A stretch of DNA of 64,000 bases from Streptomyces sp. NA02950 (GTDB taxonomy: Bacteria; Actinomycetota; Actinomycetes; Streptomycetales; Streptomycetaceae): positions 6,755,001 through 6,819,000 of the forward strand of contig NZ_CP054916.1 in assembly GCF_013364155.1 (NCBI RefSeq), given 5' to 3'. This document shows, one piece after another, positions 1 to 9,278 of the stretch; position 1 is the stretch's first letter; every line of letters begins with the position of its first letter. Below the pieces are notes generated by a model. The model did no database searches. It had not been told where the DNA came from and saw only the letters and a list, made by a program, of their open reading frames with translations. A program made the translations under genes and the position numbers.

Positions 1-115
1 ACGTCGGCCGCCGACGGTCGAAGGGCGGTCCGTTCGGGCGGAGTCGGCGCACCGTCCCGCCACCCGGACGCCGCCCCGTGCACCCCCCTCCGGCCGGACG
101 GTCAGCGGGGCGCGC
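1..115. other. Intergenic sequence at the left edge
   Basis: No convincing gene, RNA or terminator was found in this short stretch. It lies downstream of the epimerase-like gene that ends at 116. Confidence 0.5.
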
Positions 116-1015
116 TCAGCGCTGATCCTTCAGGGCCGCCCGCAGGGCCTCGTCGATATGCGGATAGGTGAAGGAGAAACCGGAGTCCATCAGCCGGCGC
201 GGCAGCGCCCGCACACTGCCGAGCACATCGCCGGACATCTCGCCCAGCGCGATCCGCAGCGCCGGGGACGGCACGCTGAAGAGCGTGGGGCGGTGCAGCA
301 CCCGGCCCATGGCCGCCGTGACCTCGCGGTTGGTGACCGGCGCGGGGGCGGTGAGATTGACCGGACCCACGAGCTCGTCGGTGGCGATGACATGGCGCAG
401 CGCGGCGATGTGGTCGTACAGGGCGATAAAGCTCCAGTACTGGCGGCCGCTGCCCATCCGCCCGCCCAGCCCCGCCTTGAACAGGGGGAACAGCCGTCCC
501 CACGCGCCGCCTTGGGGCGACACGACCAGTCCGGTGCGGGCGAACACCGTGCGGATGCCCGCCTCCTGGGCCGCCCCGGCCGCCTCCTCCCACTCCTGGC
601 ACAGGTTCGCGAGGAAGCCGTCGCCGGGGGGCGCGTACTCGTCCACCGCGCGCGCCCCCGTGTCCCCGTAGTACCCGACGGCACTTCCGCTGATCAGTAC
701 CCGCGGCGGGGTGTCCAGCGAGGCCAGCGCTTCGGCGATGGCGGCGGTGCCCAGGACCCGGCTGTCCCGCAGCTCCTTCTTGTACGCGTCGGTCCACCGG
801 TGGTCGCCGATCCCCGCGCCCGCGAGGTGGACCACCGCGTCACACCCGATCAGCCCCGCGGTGTCCACCCACTGCCGCTGCGGGTCCCACTCGACCTCGC
901 CCTCCGCGCGTGGTGCGCGCCGCACCAGCCGCAGGACCTGGTGGCCGTCCTCGCGCAGCGAACGCACAAGAGCCGTGCCGATGAGCCCGGTGGAGCCGGT
1001 GACCGCGATATGCAT
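116..1015 (-). CDS. TIGR01777 family NAD-dependent epimerase-like protein
   Basis: A 299-residue Rossmann-fold protein of the extended SDR superfamily, TIGR01777 (YfcH/cell-division-inhibitor-like) branch. The N-terminus MHIAVTGSTGLIGTALV carries the TGxxGxxG dinucleotide-binding loop. A YYGDTG segment and a C-terminal helical part (PALRIALGEM) are typical of the branch. The open frame continues 46 codons upstream, but the ATG at 1015 is chosen because the Rossmann strand begins directly there. The substrate is unknown; members are conserved single-copy proteins with no agreed reaction. It is divergent from the acetyltransferase beginning at 1083, so the 67 bp between them must carry both promoters. 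Confidence 0.9.
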   Translation of the reverse strand: MHIAVTGSTGLIGTALVRSLREDGHQVLRLVRRAPRAEGEVEWDPQRQWVDTAGLIGCDAVVHLAGAGIGDHRWTDAYKKELRDSRVLGTAAIAEALASLDTPPRVLISGSAVGYYGDTGARAVDEYAPPGDGFLANLCQEWEEAAGAAQEAGIRTVFARTGLVVSPQGGAWGRLFPLFKAGLGGRMGSGRQYWSFIALYDHIAALRHVIATDELVGPVNLTAPAPVTNREVTAAMGRVLHRPTLFSVPSPALRIALGEMSGDVLGSVRALPRRLMDSGFSFTYPHIDEALRAALKDQR

Positions 1016-1082
1016 GGCATCATCCTGCCCCCGATCTTGAAAGGGATGTCGGAGGACGGGGCCGGGTGACAGACTGGCGCGC

Positions 1083-1631
1083 ATGCCCGAGCCGACCGTG
1101 CCGTCCCCGCCCACCGCACCGGACCGGATGGCCGGTCCGGACGGACCGGCCATCCGCGCCGCCGTGGCGGACGACGAGTCCGCGCTCGCCGAACTGGACC
1201 GGCGCGCCTGGTCACCGCGGCACTCGGTGCAGCCGCGCCCCCAGCCGCCCTACGGCACCTTCTTCACCGACCGCAACCTCCCCGAGCACATCCTGGTGGC
1301 CGAGCTCGGCGGGCGCCCCGTCGGCTACCTCCGGCTCGTCCCGGCGACCCCGCTGGCCTCCAACGCCCATGTCCAGCAGATCCAGGGGCTCGCGGTCGAC
1401 GAGCGGGCGCGCGGCAGGGGAGTGGCGCGAGCGTTGCTCGACGCGGCGTACGCGAGGGCACGGCGGGCGGGCGCCACCCGTATCACCCTGCGGGTGCTCG
1501 GCCCCAACACCCCCGCGCGGCGGCTGTACGAGTCCGAGGGGTTCGCGGTGGAGGGCGTCCTGCCGGGGGAGTTCCTGATCGAGGGGGCGTATGTGGACGA
1601 TGTGCTGATGGGCCGCGGCCTCACCCGCTGA
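1083..1631 (+). CDS. GNAT family N-acetyltransferase
   Basis: A 182-residue acetyl-CoA-dependent N-acetyltransferase. The acetyl-CoA pyrophosphate loop (motif A, R/Q-x-x-G-x-G/A) is seen as RARGRGVARALL about two thirds along, followed by the motif B region NTPARRLYESEGF. The first 25 residues are Pro-rich and may not belong to the fold, so a start nearer MAGPDGPAIR is possible. The substrate cannot be read from sequence. It is convergent with the DUF4240 gene, with 25 bp between the stops. Confidence 0.9.
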   Translation: MPEPTVPSPPTAPDRMAGPDGPAIRAAVADDESALAELDRRAWSPRHSVQPRPQPPYGTFFTDRNLPEHILVAELGGRPVGYLRLVPATPLASNAHVQQIQGLAVDERARGRGVARALLDAAYARARRAGATRITLRVLGPNTPARRLYESEGFAVEGVLPGEFLIEGAYVDDVLMGRGLTR

Positions 1632-1656
1632 TGTCGCGCCGCCGACAGCGGGGCCG

Positions 1657-2181
1657 TCAAGCCCGGAAACGCTCCCACAGCCGGGGATACCGCTCCACCA
1701 GCTCCCGCTCGTCCTCGAAGTCGATGGCCCCGCCCATGGGTTCGCGCGGCGGCGCCGGGAGCCCCAGTTCCGGCAGGGCCGCGCCGGTCAGCCGCTCATA
1801 CGCCTCGTCCGCCGCGAACCCCAGGTCCTCGCAGTCCCCGTCCACCTGGTCGTCGAAGTCGTCCAGCAGCTCGGCGAGCGCGTCCGGCTCGTGCAGCGCC
1901 CCCTCGAACACCTCCCGGCCCTGACCGATCAGCCAGAAGCGGAACGCCTCGAACGCGTCGTCGCTGACCCCGCCCAGCAGCACCCACGCCGCCCCCCACA
2001 GATCCCAGCGGTACGCCCGGTTGGAGCGGGCCTCGAAGTGCCGCGCGAAGTCCAGCACGGCGTCCGGGTCGAGCTGGGACAGTTGCTCGACGAGCAGGTC
2101 GGACTGGTCCTCGGGGTCGCCATCGGCAGCCTCCCGAGCGCTGTCGACCAGCCCCCAGAACTCCGTCTCGTCCATCATCAC
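1657..2181 (-). CDS. DUF4240 domain-containing protein
   Basis: A 174-residue soluble acidic protein. The opening MDETEFWGLVDSARE and the later RWDLWGAAWVL and FEAFRFWLIGQGR segments match the pattern of DUF4240, a family of unknown function common in actinomycetes and sometimes found beside toxin or immunity-like genes, although nothing here suggests that. Three consecutive ATG codons (2181, 2178, 2175) leave the start ambiguous by two residues. Confidence 0.85.
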   Translation of the reverse strand: MMMDETEFWGLVDSAREAADGDPEDQSDLLVEQLSQLDPDAVLDFARHFEARSNRAYRWDLWGAAWVLLGGVSDDAFEAFRFWLIGQGREVFEGALHEPDALAELLDDFDDQVDGDCEDLGFAADEAYERLTGAALPELGLPAPPREPMGGAIDFEDERELVERYPRLWERFRA

Positions 2182-2236
2182 GGGACCAGGATCGGCCCTC
2201 CCCGGCGCCCCCGCACGTGGAGCGGCCCGGATGCGG

Positions 2237-2256
2237 CCCTCTCGTTATCGAGAGGG
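2237..2256. repeat. Hairpin in the divergent DUF4240/SDR-remnant spacer
   Basis: An 8-bp perfect inverted repeat, CCCTCTCG / CGAGAGGG, with a TTAT loop. It lies between two divergent genes, where no terminator is expected, so it may be an operator or a leader structure. No regulator can be named. Confidence 0.4.
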
Positions 2257-2370
2257 ACCGGGCCGCCGGGGGACCCGGGGAAGTGCGAACAAAAAGCGAC
2301 AGAAGACGTCGGGATTCCCTGCGACCGTCGAACGCACAGCCATACCGGACCACCGAAGGGACACCGGTAC

Positions 2371-2709
2371 GTGAGCACACAGGGCGCACGGGCGGGCAGG
2401 ATCGCATTCGTCGCGGGGGCGACGCGCGGCGCGGGCCGGGCGATGGCGGTCGAGCTCGGGGCGGCCGGCGCCACCGTCTCTGTGACGGGCCGCACCACCC
2501 GGGAGCGGACGCGCTTCGGCGGGCGGGCGGTCGCCGCGCTCGCCGCCGACCCCGACCGGGCGCGGTGGAACGGACAGTCCGTGTCCAGTGGTGAGCTGGC
2601 CAAGGTCTACGGCTTCGACGATCTCGACGGATCGCGGCCGGACGCCTTCGGCTACTTCCGGGATGTCGTCTTCGGCGGCAAGGCGGGCACCGCTGAGGAC
2701 TACCGGTAG
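2371..2709 (+). pseudogene. SDR family oxidoreductase, internally deleted remnant
   Basis: An open frame of 112 residues from a GTG with an upstream GAAGGG. The first ~37 residues are the start of a short-chain dehydrogenase (IAFVAGATRGAGRAMAVEL, with the TGxxxGxG-like loop, then VTGRTTRER). The remainder (RAVAALAADPDRARWNGQ, then LAKVYGFDDLDGSRPD) is recognisable as the C-terminal end of the same family. The ~180-200 residues normally between, including the catalytic Ser and the Tyr-x3-Lys, are absent while the frame stays open. As seen it cannot be an active dehydrogenase. A short functional derivative is possible but unsupported. Confidence 0.8.
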
Positions 2710-2710
2710 C

Positions 2711-2799
2711 GCCCCGAAGGGGCACGGGGCTGTGTCGATGTGCGGCTCCGCCGCGTGGGCGCGACCGGCCACGACGCGGCCGCGGCCGCATGACGGCTC
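2711..2799. repeat. Streptomyces-type intergenic repeat
   Basis: The stretch holds two short hairpins, GCCCC-GAA-GGGGC (2711-2723) and GCGGC-TCC-GCCGC (2742-2754), and continues with a GTGGGCGCGACC / GCCACGACG motif. I recognise this pattern as a dispersed intergenic repeat common in Streptomyces. It is bracketed by CTACCGGTAG at 2700-2709 and again at 2821-2830; each copy overlaps the stop codon of a neighbouring gene. Confidence 0.6.
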
Positions 2800-2820
2800 C
2801 CGGCACTTCCCCGCGGAGCG

Positions 2821-3786
2821 CTACCGGTAGAGTTCGGCCGTGCGGCGCGCCGCCTCGGCGAACCGCTCCCGCAGCTCCGGCGGCTCGAGCACCTCGGCCT
2901 CCGGGCCGAGCGCGAGCAGCTGCGCGAACGCCACCTCGTGCGACTCGACGGGCAGGGTGACGGTGATCCGCCCCTGCCCGTCGGGCTCCGCGGCCGCGCG
3001 CAGCGCCTCCTCGCCCGCCGTACGGTCCGTGACGTACGGCAGCTGCCGGGCACCGTCCGGGGTGAGCCGTACGACGGCCCGCTCGCGCAGGATCGAGCGG
3101 GCGAACTGGGCCGCCCGCTCCTCCCAGAAGGCGGGCAGATCGAACTCCTCGACCCGGCCGAAGCGGGTGCCGCCGGGCTCGACGGAGACGAATCGGTCCA
3201 CGCGGTACACCCGGAAGTCGCCCTCCGCCCTGGCCGCCAGGTACCAGACGCCCGCCTTGAGCACGAGGCCGTACGGCTCAAGATCCCGCTCCACCTCCGT
3301 GTCCCGGCGACGGTAGCGGACCGTGATCCACCGGTCGTCCCAGACCGCGTCGGCCAGCGGCGGCAGCAGTTCGGGCGTCTGCGGCTCCTGCCACCAGCCC
3401 GGGGCGTCCAGGTGGAAGCGCTGGGCCACGCTCTGGGAGGCGTCGCGCAGCTCCGGCAGGAGGGCCGCGGACACCTTCAGCCGGGCCGCGGACGCGGCGT
3501 CCGCGAGCCCCATCTCGCGCAACGCGGACGGTACGCCGGACAGGAACAGCGCCTCCGCCTCGGCCCGGCCGAGACCCGTGAGCCGGGTGCGGTAGCCACC
3601 GATGAGCCGGTAGCCCCCGGCGCGCCCCCGGTCCGCGTAGACCGGGACACCGGCCTCGGAGAGCGCGGCGGCGTCGCGGGTGACGGTGCGCTCGGAGACC
3701 TCCAGCTCACGGGCGAGCTCGGCCCCCGTCATCGAGGGCCGGGCCTGGAGCAGAAGCACCATCTTGATCAGCCGGGCAGCACGCAC
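2821..3786 (-). CDS. WYL domain transcriptional regulator (DeoR/YafY type)
   Basis: A 321-residue regulator. An N-terminal winged HTH (TGAELARELEVSERTVTRDA, residues ~20-45) is followed by the GGYRL wing, a linker, and a WYL-type ligand-sensing domain (ITVRYRRRD, then YGLVLKAGVWYLAARAEGDFRVYRVDRF). The C-terminal extension is common in actinobacterial YafY-like proteins. Start: GTG at 3786, giving VRAARLIKMV; the frame is open further upstream but aligns poorly with the family there. It is likely autoregulatory or controls a neighbour, but no operator was found. WYL domains are thought to bind nucleic acid or small ligands. Confidence 0.9.
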   Translation of the reverse strand: MRAARLIKMVLLLQARPSMTGAELARELEVSERTVTRDAAALSEAGVPVYADRGRAGGYRLIGGYRTRLTGLGRAEAEALFLSGVPSALREMGLADAASAARLKVSAALLPELRDASQSVAQRFHLDAPGWWQEPQTPELLPPLADAVWDDRWITVRYRRRDTEVERDLEPYGLVLKAGVWYLAARAEGDFRVYRVDRFVSVEPGGTRFGRVEEFDLPAFWEERAAQFARSILRERAVVRLTPDGARQLPYVTDRTAGEEALRAAAEPDGQGRITVTLPVESHEVAFAQLLALGPEAEVLEPPELRERFAEAARRTAELYR

Positions 3787-3825
3787 CCGCCCATCATGCC
3801 CGGGACGGGGCGGCCCGGATGAGAA

Positions 3826-3866
3826 CCGCCGTTGTGCGACCGCGAGGCGCGGCCGCACGACGGCGG
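3826..3866. repeat. Inverted repeat between aceE and the WYL gene
   Basis: 13-nt arms (3826-3838 and 3854-3866) pair with one G-U position around a GC-rich 15-nt loop. It lies 38 bp downstream of the aceE stop and 40 bp upstream of the WYL gene start, so it may be part of a compound terminator or an operator for the regulator. Confidence 0.45.
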
Positions 3867-3876
3867 AGCCGGGGGG

Positions 3877-3895
3877 CGGGCCCTGTCCGGGCCCG
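3877..3895 (-). terminator. Probable aceE terminator hairpin
   Basis: CGGGCCC / GGGCCCG with a 5-nt loop, starting 8 bp past the aceE stop codon. There is no T-run, which is common in Streptomyces terminators. Confidence 0.55.
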
Positions 3896-3903
3896 TGACG
3901 GGA

Positions 3904-6591
3904 TCAGAGCCCGTAGTGGCGCGCGGCCTCCTTGGCGGCGGTACCGCTCACCTCACCGCGGCGGGCCAGCCGGTCCAGGGCCGCCACCACGATCGCCGGG
4001 GCGTCCACCCCGAAGTGGCGGCGGGCGGCCTCGCGGGTGTCGGAGAGGCCGAAGCCGTCGGTGCCCAGGGAGTACCAGTCCTGCTCGACCCACTGGCTGA
4101 TCTGGTCGGGTACCGCGCGCATCCAGTCGCTGACCGCGAGGACCGGGCCCGGTGCGCCTGCCAGGGCACGGGTGACGTACGGGGCCCGGTCCTCGCCGTT
4201 GAGCCGCGCCGTGTCACAGGACAGGGCGTCACGGCGCAGCTCGCTCCAGGAGGTGGCGGACCACACATCGGCGGCCACACCCCAGTCGTCGGCGAGGAGT
4301 TTCTGGGCCTCCAGCACCCAGTGGATGGCGGTGCCGGAGGCGAGGAGCTGGATCCGGGGGGCGCCGGCGGCGGGCGCCTCGGCCTCCCGGTAGCGGTACA
4401 GGCCCTTGAGGATGCCCTCCTCGATGCCCTCGCCCTGCGGCATGGGCGGCTGGACCTTGGTCTCGTTGTAGACGGTCAGGTAGTAGAAGACGTCCTCGGC
4501 GTCCGGGCCGTACATCCGCCGCAGGCCGTCCCGCACGATCACGCCGACCTCGTAGGCGAACGCCGGGTCGTAGGCGAGCGCCGCCGGGTTGGTGGAGGCG
4601 ATCAGATGCGAGTGGCCGTCGGCGTGCTGGAGGCCCTCACCGGTCATGGTGGTGCGGCCCGCCGTGGCGCCGATCAGGAAGCCGCGGCCGAGCTGGTCGG
4701 CGAGCGCCCACATCTGGTCGGCGGTGCGCTGCCAGCCGAACATCGAGTAGAAGATGTAGAACGGGATCATCGGCTCGCCGTGGGTCGCGTACGACGTGGC
4801 GGCGGCGGTGAAATCGGCCATCGAACCGGCCTCGGTGATCCCCTCGTTGAGGATCTGACCGTTTGTGGCTTCCTTGTAGTACAGGAGCTGATCGCGGTCG
4901 ACCGGGTCGTAGGTCTGGCCGAGCGGGGAGTAGATCCCGGCAGTCGGGAACAGCGACTCCATGCCGAATGTCCGCGCCTCGTCGGGCACGATCGGCACCC
5001 AGCGCTTCCCGGTCTCCTTGTCCCGCATCAGATCCTTGACCAGCCGGACGAAGGCCATCGTGGTGGCGATCTCCTGGCTGCCGGAGCCCTTGGCGAGCGT
5101 CTCGAAGGGCTTGGCGGCCGGCTCGGGCAGCGCCACCGGGTGGACCTTGCGGGCGGGTGCCGGACCGCCGAGCTCCGCGCGGCGCTCCTGGAGGTAGCGC
5201 ACCTCGGGGGAGTCGGCGCCGGGGTGCGCGTACGGGACGAGCTCGTCGTCCAGCTCGCTGTCCGGGATGGGCAGTTCGAGGAGGTCGCGCATGGTGCGGA
5301 ACTCCTTGCCCGTGAGCTTCTTCATCTGGTGGTTGGCATTGCGCGACTCGAAGCCGGGGCCGAGCGTCCAGCCCTTGACGGTCTGCGCGAGCACCACGGT
5401 CGGGGCGCCCTTGTGGTCCATGGCGGCGCGGTAGGCGGCGTGGACCTTGCGCGGCTCATGGCCCGCGCGGGAGGTGTGGAAGCACTCGGTGAGCTTGGCG
5501 TCGGTGACCCGCTGGGCGAGCCGGGCCAGCTCCGGGTCGGCGCCGAAGAAGTGCTCGCGGATGTAGCCGGCGTCACGGGTGGCGTACGTCTGGAACTGGC
5601 CGTCGGGCACCTCGCGCAGCCTGCGCACCAGCGCGCCCGAGGTGTCCAGCGCGAACAGCTCGTCCCAGGCCGAGCCCCACAGCGACTTGACCACGTTCCA
5701 GCCGGCCGCGCGGAACTGCGCCTCCAGCTCCTGGACGATCTTGAAGTTGGCGCGCACCGGGCCGTCGAGCCGCTGGAGGTTGCAGTTGATGACGAAGGTC
5801 AGGTTGTCCAGGCCCTCGCGCCCGGCCAGGGCGAGTGCCGCGGTGGACTCGGGTTCGTCCATCTCGCCGTCGCCGAGGAAGGCCCATACGTGGGAGTCCG
5901 CGGTGTCCTTGATGCCGCGGCCCGCCAGATAACGGTTGAACCGTGCCTGGTAGATCGCGGAGAGCGGGCCGAGGCCCATGGAGACGGTGGGGAACTCCCA
6001 CAGCCAGGGCAGCCGGCGCGGATGCGGGTAGGAGGGCAGCCCGTGAACGCCGCTGTCGCCCGCCTCGCGCCGGAAGTGGTCGAGGTGGCGCTCGGTCAGC
6101 CGGCCGTCGAGGAAGGCGCGGGCGTAGATGCCGGGGGAGGCGTGGCCCTGGATGTAGAGCTGGTCACCCGAACCGCCCTCGGCCTCCTTGCCGCGGAAGA
6201 AGTGCTGGAAGCCGGTCTCGTAGAGCCAGGCGGCCGAGGCGAAGGTGGCGATGTGGCCGCCGAGGCCGTCCCTGCTGCCGCGGGTGACCATCGCCGCCGC
6301 GTTCCACCGGTTCCAGGCGGTGATCCGCCGCTCCATCTCCTCGTCACCGGGGAAGGCGGGCTCCGCGGCGGTCGGGATGGTGTTGACGTAGTCCGACTCC
6401 AGCAGCGGCGGCAGCGCGAGCCCGGCGCCCTCGGCGCGCTCCAGGGTGCGGCGCATCAGGTACGCGGCGCGATGCGGACCGGCGGCCCGGGTGACGGCCG
6501 TGAGCGAGGCGCCCCACTCCGCGGTCTCCTCGGGGTCCCGGTCGGGGATCTGGTCGAGCGCACTGGACTGCGTGCTGGCGAGATCGGTCAT
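3904..6591 (-). CDS. aceE: Pyruvate dehydrogenase E1 component, homodimeric type
   Basis: 895 residues, the usual size for homodimeric AceE. It performs thiamine-diphosphate-dependent decarboxylation of pyruvate and reductive acetylation of E2 lipoyl groups. The ThDP/Mg motif GDGEMDEPE is at residues 240-248, with its partner NCNLQRLDG about 25 residues on. Other AceE hallmarks are [20 protein letters not shown] and, further on, [12 protein letters not shown]. Start: ATG at 6591 ([10 protein letters not shown]). A good -35/-10 pair lies immediately upstream, so the message is probably leaderless. The gene clusters with a GntR regulator, E2 and E3, indicating a pyruvate dehydrogenase locus. 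Confidence 0.97.
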   Translation of the reverse strand: MTDLASTQSSALDQIPDRDPEETAEWGASLTAVTRAAGPHRAAYLMRRTLERAEGAGLALPPLLESDYVNTIPTAAEPAFPGDEEMERRITAWNRWNAAAMVTRGSRDGLGGHIATFASAAWLYETGFQHFFRGKEAEGGSGDQLYIQGHASPGIYARAFLDGRLTERHLDHFRREAGDSGVHGLPSYPHPRRLPWLWEFPTVSMGLGPLSAIYQARFNRYLAGRGIKDTADSHVWAFLGDGEMDEPESTAALALAGREGLDNLTFVINCNLQRLDGPVRANFKIVQELEAQFRAAGWNVVKSLWGSAWDELFALDTSGALVRRLREVPDGQFQTYATRDAGYIREHFFGADPELARLAQRVTDAKLTECFHTSRAGHEPRKVHAAYRAAMDHKGAPTVVLAQTVKGWTLGPGFESRNANHQMKKLTGKEFRTMRDLLELPIPDSELDDELVPYAHPGADSPEVRYLQERRAELGGPAPARKVHPVALPEPAAKPFETLAKGSGSQEIATTMAFVRLVKDLMRDKETGKRWVPIVPDEARTFGMESLFPTAGIYSPLGQTYDPVDRDQLLYYKEATNGQILNEGITEAGSMADFTAAATSYATHGEPMIPFYIFYSMFGWQRTADQMWALADQLGRGFLIGATAGRTTMTGEGLQHADGHSHLIASTNPAALAYDPAFAYEVGVIVRDGLRRMYGPDAEDVFYYLTVYNETKVQPPMPQGEGIEEGILKGLYRYREAEAPAAGAPRIQLLASGTAIHWVLEAQKLLADDWGVAADVWSATSWSELRRDALSCDTARLNGEDRAPYVTRALAGAPGPVLAVSDWMRAVPDQISQWVEQDWYSLGTDGFGLSDTREAARRHFGVDAPAIVVAALDRLARRGEVSGTAAKEAARHYGL

Positions 6592-6598
6592 GCTGCCG

Positions 6599-6627
6599 AC
6601 TGTAAGTACTGATCGATGATCGATCAA
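6599..6627 (-). promoter_or_regulatory. Putative aceE promoter containing a 17-bp palindromic operator
   Basis: Reading the minus strand: -35 TTGATC (6627-6622), a 17-nt spacer, -10 TACAGT (6604-6599), then the ATG 7 nt later at 6591, predicting a leaderless mRNA. A palindrome of two 8-bp arms, TGATCGAT and ATCGATCA, around one central base (6610-6626) overlaps the -35 box and fills most of the spacer, an ideal repressor position. The adjacent GntR/FCD protein is the obvious candidate, but the site does not resemble the usual FadR-type core. Confidence 0.6.
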
Positions 6628-6631
6628 AGCC

Positions 6632-6652
6632 CGGAGCGAAAAAAATGCTCCG
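6632..6652. repeat. A/T-looped hairpin between aceE and the GntR gene
   Basis: CGGAGC / GCTCCG arms enclose a 9-nt loop dominated by seven consecutive A. It is 31 bp downstream of the GntR gene stop. The T-run (minus strand) is in the loop rather than after the stem, so it is not a classic intrinsic terminator, though it may still end or stabilise the regulator transcript. Confidence 0.4.
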
Positions 6653-6683
6653 CGGCGCGAAATTGGCATTCCGTGCCGCGAAA

Positions 6684-7307
6684 TCAGGCACGCGGTGCAC
6701 AGCCGAGCACATGCTCCTTGACGAGTTCACCCACCCGCGGATCCCGGCGGCGGAACGCGTCCACGACCGCCTGGTGCTCCTCGGCGTAGGACTGCTGGAC
6801 GGTGCCCAGCCAGCGGATGGACAGCGTCGTCCAGATCTCGATGCCCAGTGACTCCCAGGTGTGCAGCAGCACGCTGTTTCCCGAGGCCCGCACCAGTTCG
6901 CGGTGGAAGGCGACGGTGTGCCGGACCTGCGCCTCGCCGTCGGCCCTGCGGTCCGCCTCGTACAGCGCCCGCACCTCGGGCTCCAGGGCGGAGGTGTCCT
7001 GGGCCAGCCGGGGCGCCGCCAGCTCCGCCGCCATCTGCTCCAGCCCGGCTCGTACCGGATAGATCTCCTCGAGGTCGGAGGCGGTCAGATTCCGCACCCG
7101 GACGCCCTTGTTGGGGGCCGATTCGATCAGCCGCAGCGACTCCAGCTCCCGCAGCGCCTCCCGGACGGGGGTCTGGCTGACCTCCAGCTCCGTCGCGATC
7201 CGCCGCTCCACGATCCGCTCGCCCGGCTTCCAGCGCCCGCTGACGATCCCCTCCACGAGGTGCTCGCGGATCTGCTCGCGCAGCGAGTGGACGACGGGCG
7301 GGGCCAT
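6684..7307 (-). CDS. GntR family regulator, FCD (FadR) subfamily
   Basis: A 207-residue DNA-binding regulator. The N-terminal winged HTH (residues ~10-70) shows the typical [20 protein letters not shown] followed by [13 protein letters not shown]. The C-terminal all-helical FCD domain (residues ~80-205) has the metal/ligand His/Asp pattern including [21 protein letters not shown] ribosome site precedes the ATG at 7307. It sits directly upstream of aceE on the same strand and downstream of the E2/E3 genes, so it most likely senses a carboxylate metabolite and controls pyruvate oxidation. That role is inferred from position only. Confidence 0.92.
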   Translation of the reverse strand: MAPPVVHSLREQIREHLVEGIVSGRWKPGERIVERRIATELEVSQTPVREALRELESLRLIESAPNKGVRVRNLTASDLEEIYPVRAGLEQMAAELAAPRLAQDTSALEPEVRALYEADRRADGEAQVRHTVAFHRELVRASGNSVLLHTWESLGIEIWTTLSIRWLGTVQQSYAEEHQAVVDAFRRRDPRVGELVKEHVLGCAPRA

Positions 7308-7386
7308 GGGGCGCTCCTTCGGAACCAGCGGTGAACGGAAATCATTATCCAGGCAGCGGAAGGTCCGCGGAGCGGGGACGGAAAAG

Positions 7387-7424
7387 GGCCGCGCCCCGCA
7401 CGGAAGTCCGTGCGGGGCGCGGCC
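7387..7424 (-). terminator. Intrinsic terminator after the E2 gene
   Basis: Perfect 18-bp stem with a 2-nt loop, followed on the minus strand by CTTTTC. It starts 29 bp past the E2 stop and would separate the E2 transcript from the GntR gene. Confidence 0.9.
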
Positions 7425-7452
7425 GACTGCCGAGGCGTCTGCCGTGGGCCGG

Positions 7453-9228
7453 TCAGAGGCCGAGCTCGACCTCGAACTCACCGGCCTCCAGGATCTCCTT
7501 GACGGCCGTCAGGTAGCGGGCCGCGTCGGCACCGTCCACCAGGCGGTGGTCGTAGGAGAGCGTCAGGTACGTCATGTCCCGGACGCCGATGACGGTGCCC
7601 TCGGGCGTCTCGATGACGGCCGGACGCTTCACCGTGGCACCGATGCCCAGGATGGCGACCTGGTTCGGCGGCACGATGATCGTGTCGAACAGCGCACCGC
7701 GCGAACCGGTGTTGCTGATCGTGAAGGTCGCACCGGCCAGCTCGTCCGGCGTGATCTTGTTGGCGCGGACCTTGCCCGCCAGGTCGGCGGTGGCCTTCGC
7801 GATACCGGCCAGGTTGAGGTTGCCCGCACCCTTGATGACCGGGGTCATCAGGCCCTTCTCGGAGTCCACGGCGATGCCGACGTTCTCCGAGTCGAAGTAG
7901 GTGATGGTGCCCTCGTCCTCGTTGATCCGGGCGTTGATGACCGGGTGGGCCTTCAGCGCCTGGGCCGCGGCCTTGACGAAGAACGGCATCGGGGAGAGCT
8001 TCACGCCCTCACGGGCGGCGAACGCGTCCTTGGCCTGGGCGCGCAGCTTCATCAGCCGGGTGATGTCGACCTCGACGACCGAGGACAGCTGGGCCTGGCC
8101 GTGCAGCGCCTTCATCATGTTGTCGCCGATGACCTTGCGCATGCGGGTCATCTTGACGGTCTGGCCGCGCAGCGGGGACGGCTCGATGGAAACACCGCCC
8201 GGGGCCTTCTTGGCGGCCGGCGCGGCGGCCGCCGGGGCCTGCGCCTGGGCGGCGGCCTTGGCGGCCTCGGCGGCGGCGATGACGTCCTGCTTGCGGATCC
8301 GGCCGCCGACGCCGGTGCCCTTGACGGTGGCCAGGTCCACGCCGTTCTCGGCGGCGAGCTTGCGCACCAGCGGGGTCACGTAGGCGCCCTCGGCCTCGGG
8401 GGCGGCCGGGGCAGGGATCGAGGGGGCCGCCGGGGCTGCCGCGGCCGGAGCCGGGGCGGCCGGAGCCGGAGCGGGCGCCGGAGCCGGAGCGGCGGGCGCC
8501 TGCGGGGCCGGGGCCTCCTTGACCGGCTCGGGAGCCGGGGCCGGGGCCGGGGCCGGGGCGGGGGCCTCCTGCTTCGGGGCCTCCTGCGGAGCCGGGGCGG
8601 CCGGCGCCGGCGCGGCGGCCCCCTGAGCGGCTGTACCGATGACCGCCAGCCTGGCACCGACCTCGGCGGTCTCGTCCTCGCCGACCAGGATCTCCAGCAG
8701 GGTGCCCGCGGTCGGGGCCGGGATCTCGGTGTCGACCTTGTCGGTGGAGACCTCGAGCAGCGGCTCATCGGCCTCGACCGCGTCACCGACCTCCTTGAGC
8801 CAGCGGGTGACGGTGCCCTCGGTCACCGACTCACCGAGCGCCGGGAGGACCACATCGGTGCCCTCGCCGCCACCGGCCGGGGCGGCCGCGGCGGGCTCGG
8901 GGGCCGGGGCCTCGGCGGCCGGGGCGGGCTCGGGCTGCGCCGCCGGAGCGGGCTCCTCCGCCGGGGCGGGGGCCTCGGCCGGAGCGGCGCCGCCGTCGTC
9001 GATGACGGCGAGCTCGGCGCCGACCTCGACCGTCTCGTCCTCGGCGACCTTGATGGACGACAGCACACCGGCCGCCGGGGCCGGGATCTCGGTGTCGACC
9101 TTGTCGGTGGAGACCTCGAGCAGGGGCTCGTCGGCCTCGACCCGCTCACCCTCGGCCTTGAGCCATCGGGTGACGGTGCCCTCGGTCACGCTCTCGCCGA
9201 GCGCCGGCAGGGTTACGGAAACCGCCAT
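7453..9228 (-). CDS. sucB: Dihydrolipoamide acyltransferase (E2) with two lipoyl domains
   Basis: 591 residues. Two lipoyl domains: residues 1-78, lipoylated Lys43 in STDKVDTE; and ~125-200, Lys164 in an identical STDKVDTE. They are joined by Ala/Pro-rich swinging linkers. Then comes an E1/E3-binding domain ([26 protein letters not shown]) and a C-terminal catalytic core ending in [15 protein letters not shown] with the HxxxD active site. It carries acyl groups from E1 to CoA. Annotation in this group is usually SucB. Because it lies with aceE and lpdA, and the mycobacterial equivalent (DlaT) serves pyruvate dehydrogenase, it may work mainly as PDH E2 or be shared with the 2-oxoglutarate complex. 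It is 50 bp downstream of lpdA in a likely operon. Confidence 0.93.
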   Translation of the reverse strand: MAVSVTLPALGESVTEGTVTRWLKAEGERVEADEPLLEVSTDKVDTEIPAPAAGVLSSIKVAEDETVEVGAELAVIDDGGAAPAEAPAPAEEPAPAAQPEPAPAAEAPAPEPAAAAPAGGGEGTDVVLPALGESVTEGTVTRWLKEVGDAVEADEPLLEVSTDKVDTEIPAPTAGTLLEILVGEDETAEVGARLAVIGTAAQGAAAPAPAAPAPQEAPKQEAPAPAPAPAPAPEPVKEAPAPQAPAAPAPAPAPAPAAPAPAAAAPAAPSIPAPAAPEAEGAYVTPLVRKLAAENGVDLATVKGTGVGGRIRKQDVIAAAEAAKAAAQAQAPAAAAPAAKKAPGGVSIEPSPLRGQTVKMTRMRKVIGDNMMKALHGQAQLSSVVEVDITRLMKLRAQAKDAFAAREGVKLSPMPFFVKAAAQALKAHPVINARINEDEGTITYFDSENVGIAVDSEKGLMTPVIKGAGNLNLAGIAKATADLAGKVRANKITPDELAGATFTISNTGSRGALFDTIIVPPNQVAILGIGATVKRPAVIETPEGTVIGVRDMTYLTLSYDHRLVDGADAARYLTAVKEILEAGEFEVELGL

Positions 9229-9278
9229 GGTTTCGGTTGCTCCTTAACGATCTGTTCGGATGGTTCGCGCTCGTGCGA

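Noticed and set aside
3832..6612. 926-codon plus-strand open frame opposite aceE
   Set aside because: Antisense shadow of aceE, caused by high GC; the minus frame carries clear thiamine-enzyme motifs.
6632..6652. Intrinsic terminator for the GntR gene
   Set aside because: The T-run is inside the loop rather than after the stem, so it was listed only as a hairpin.
8380..9000. Repetitive DNA that could be taken for a tandem-repeat locus
   Set aside because: It encodes the Ala/Pro swinging linkers of the E2; repetition follows from the protein composition.
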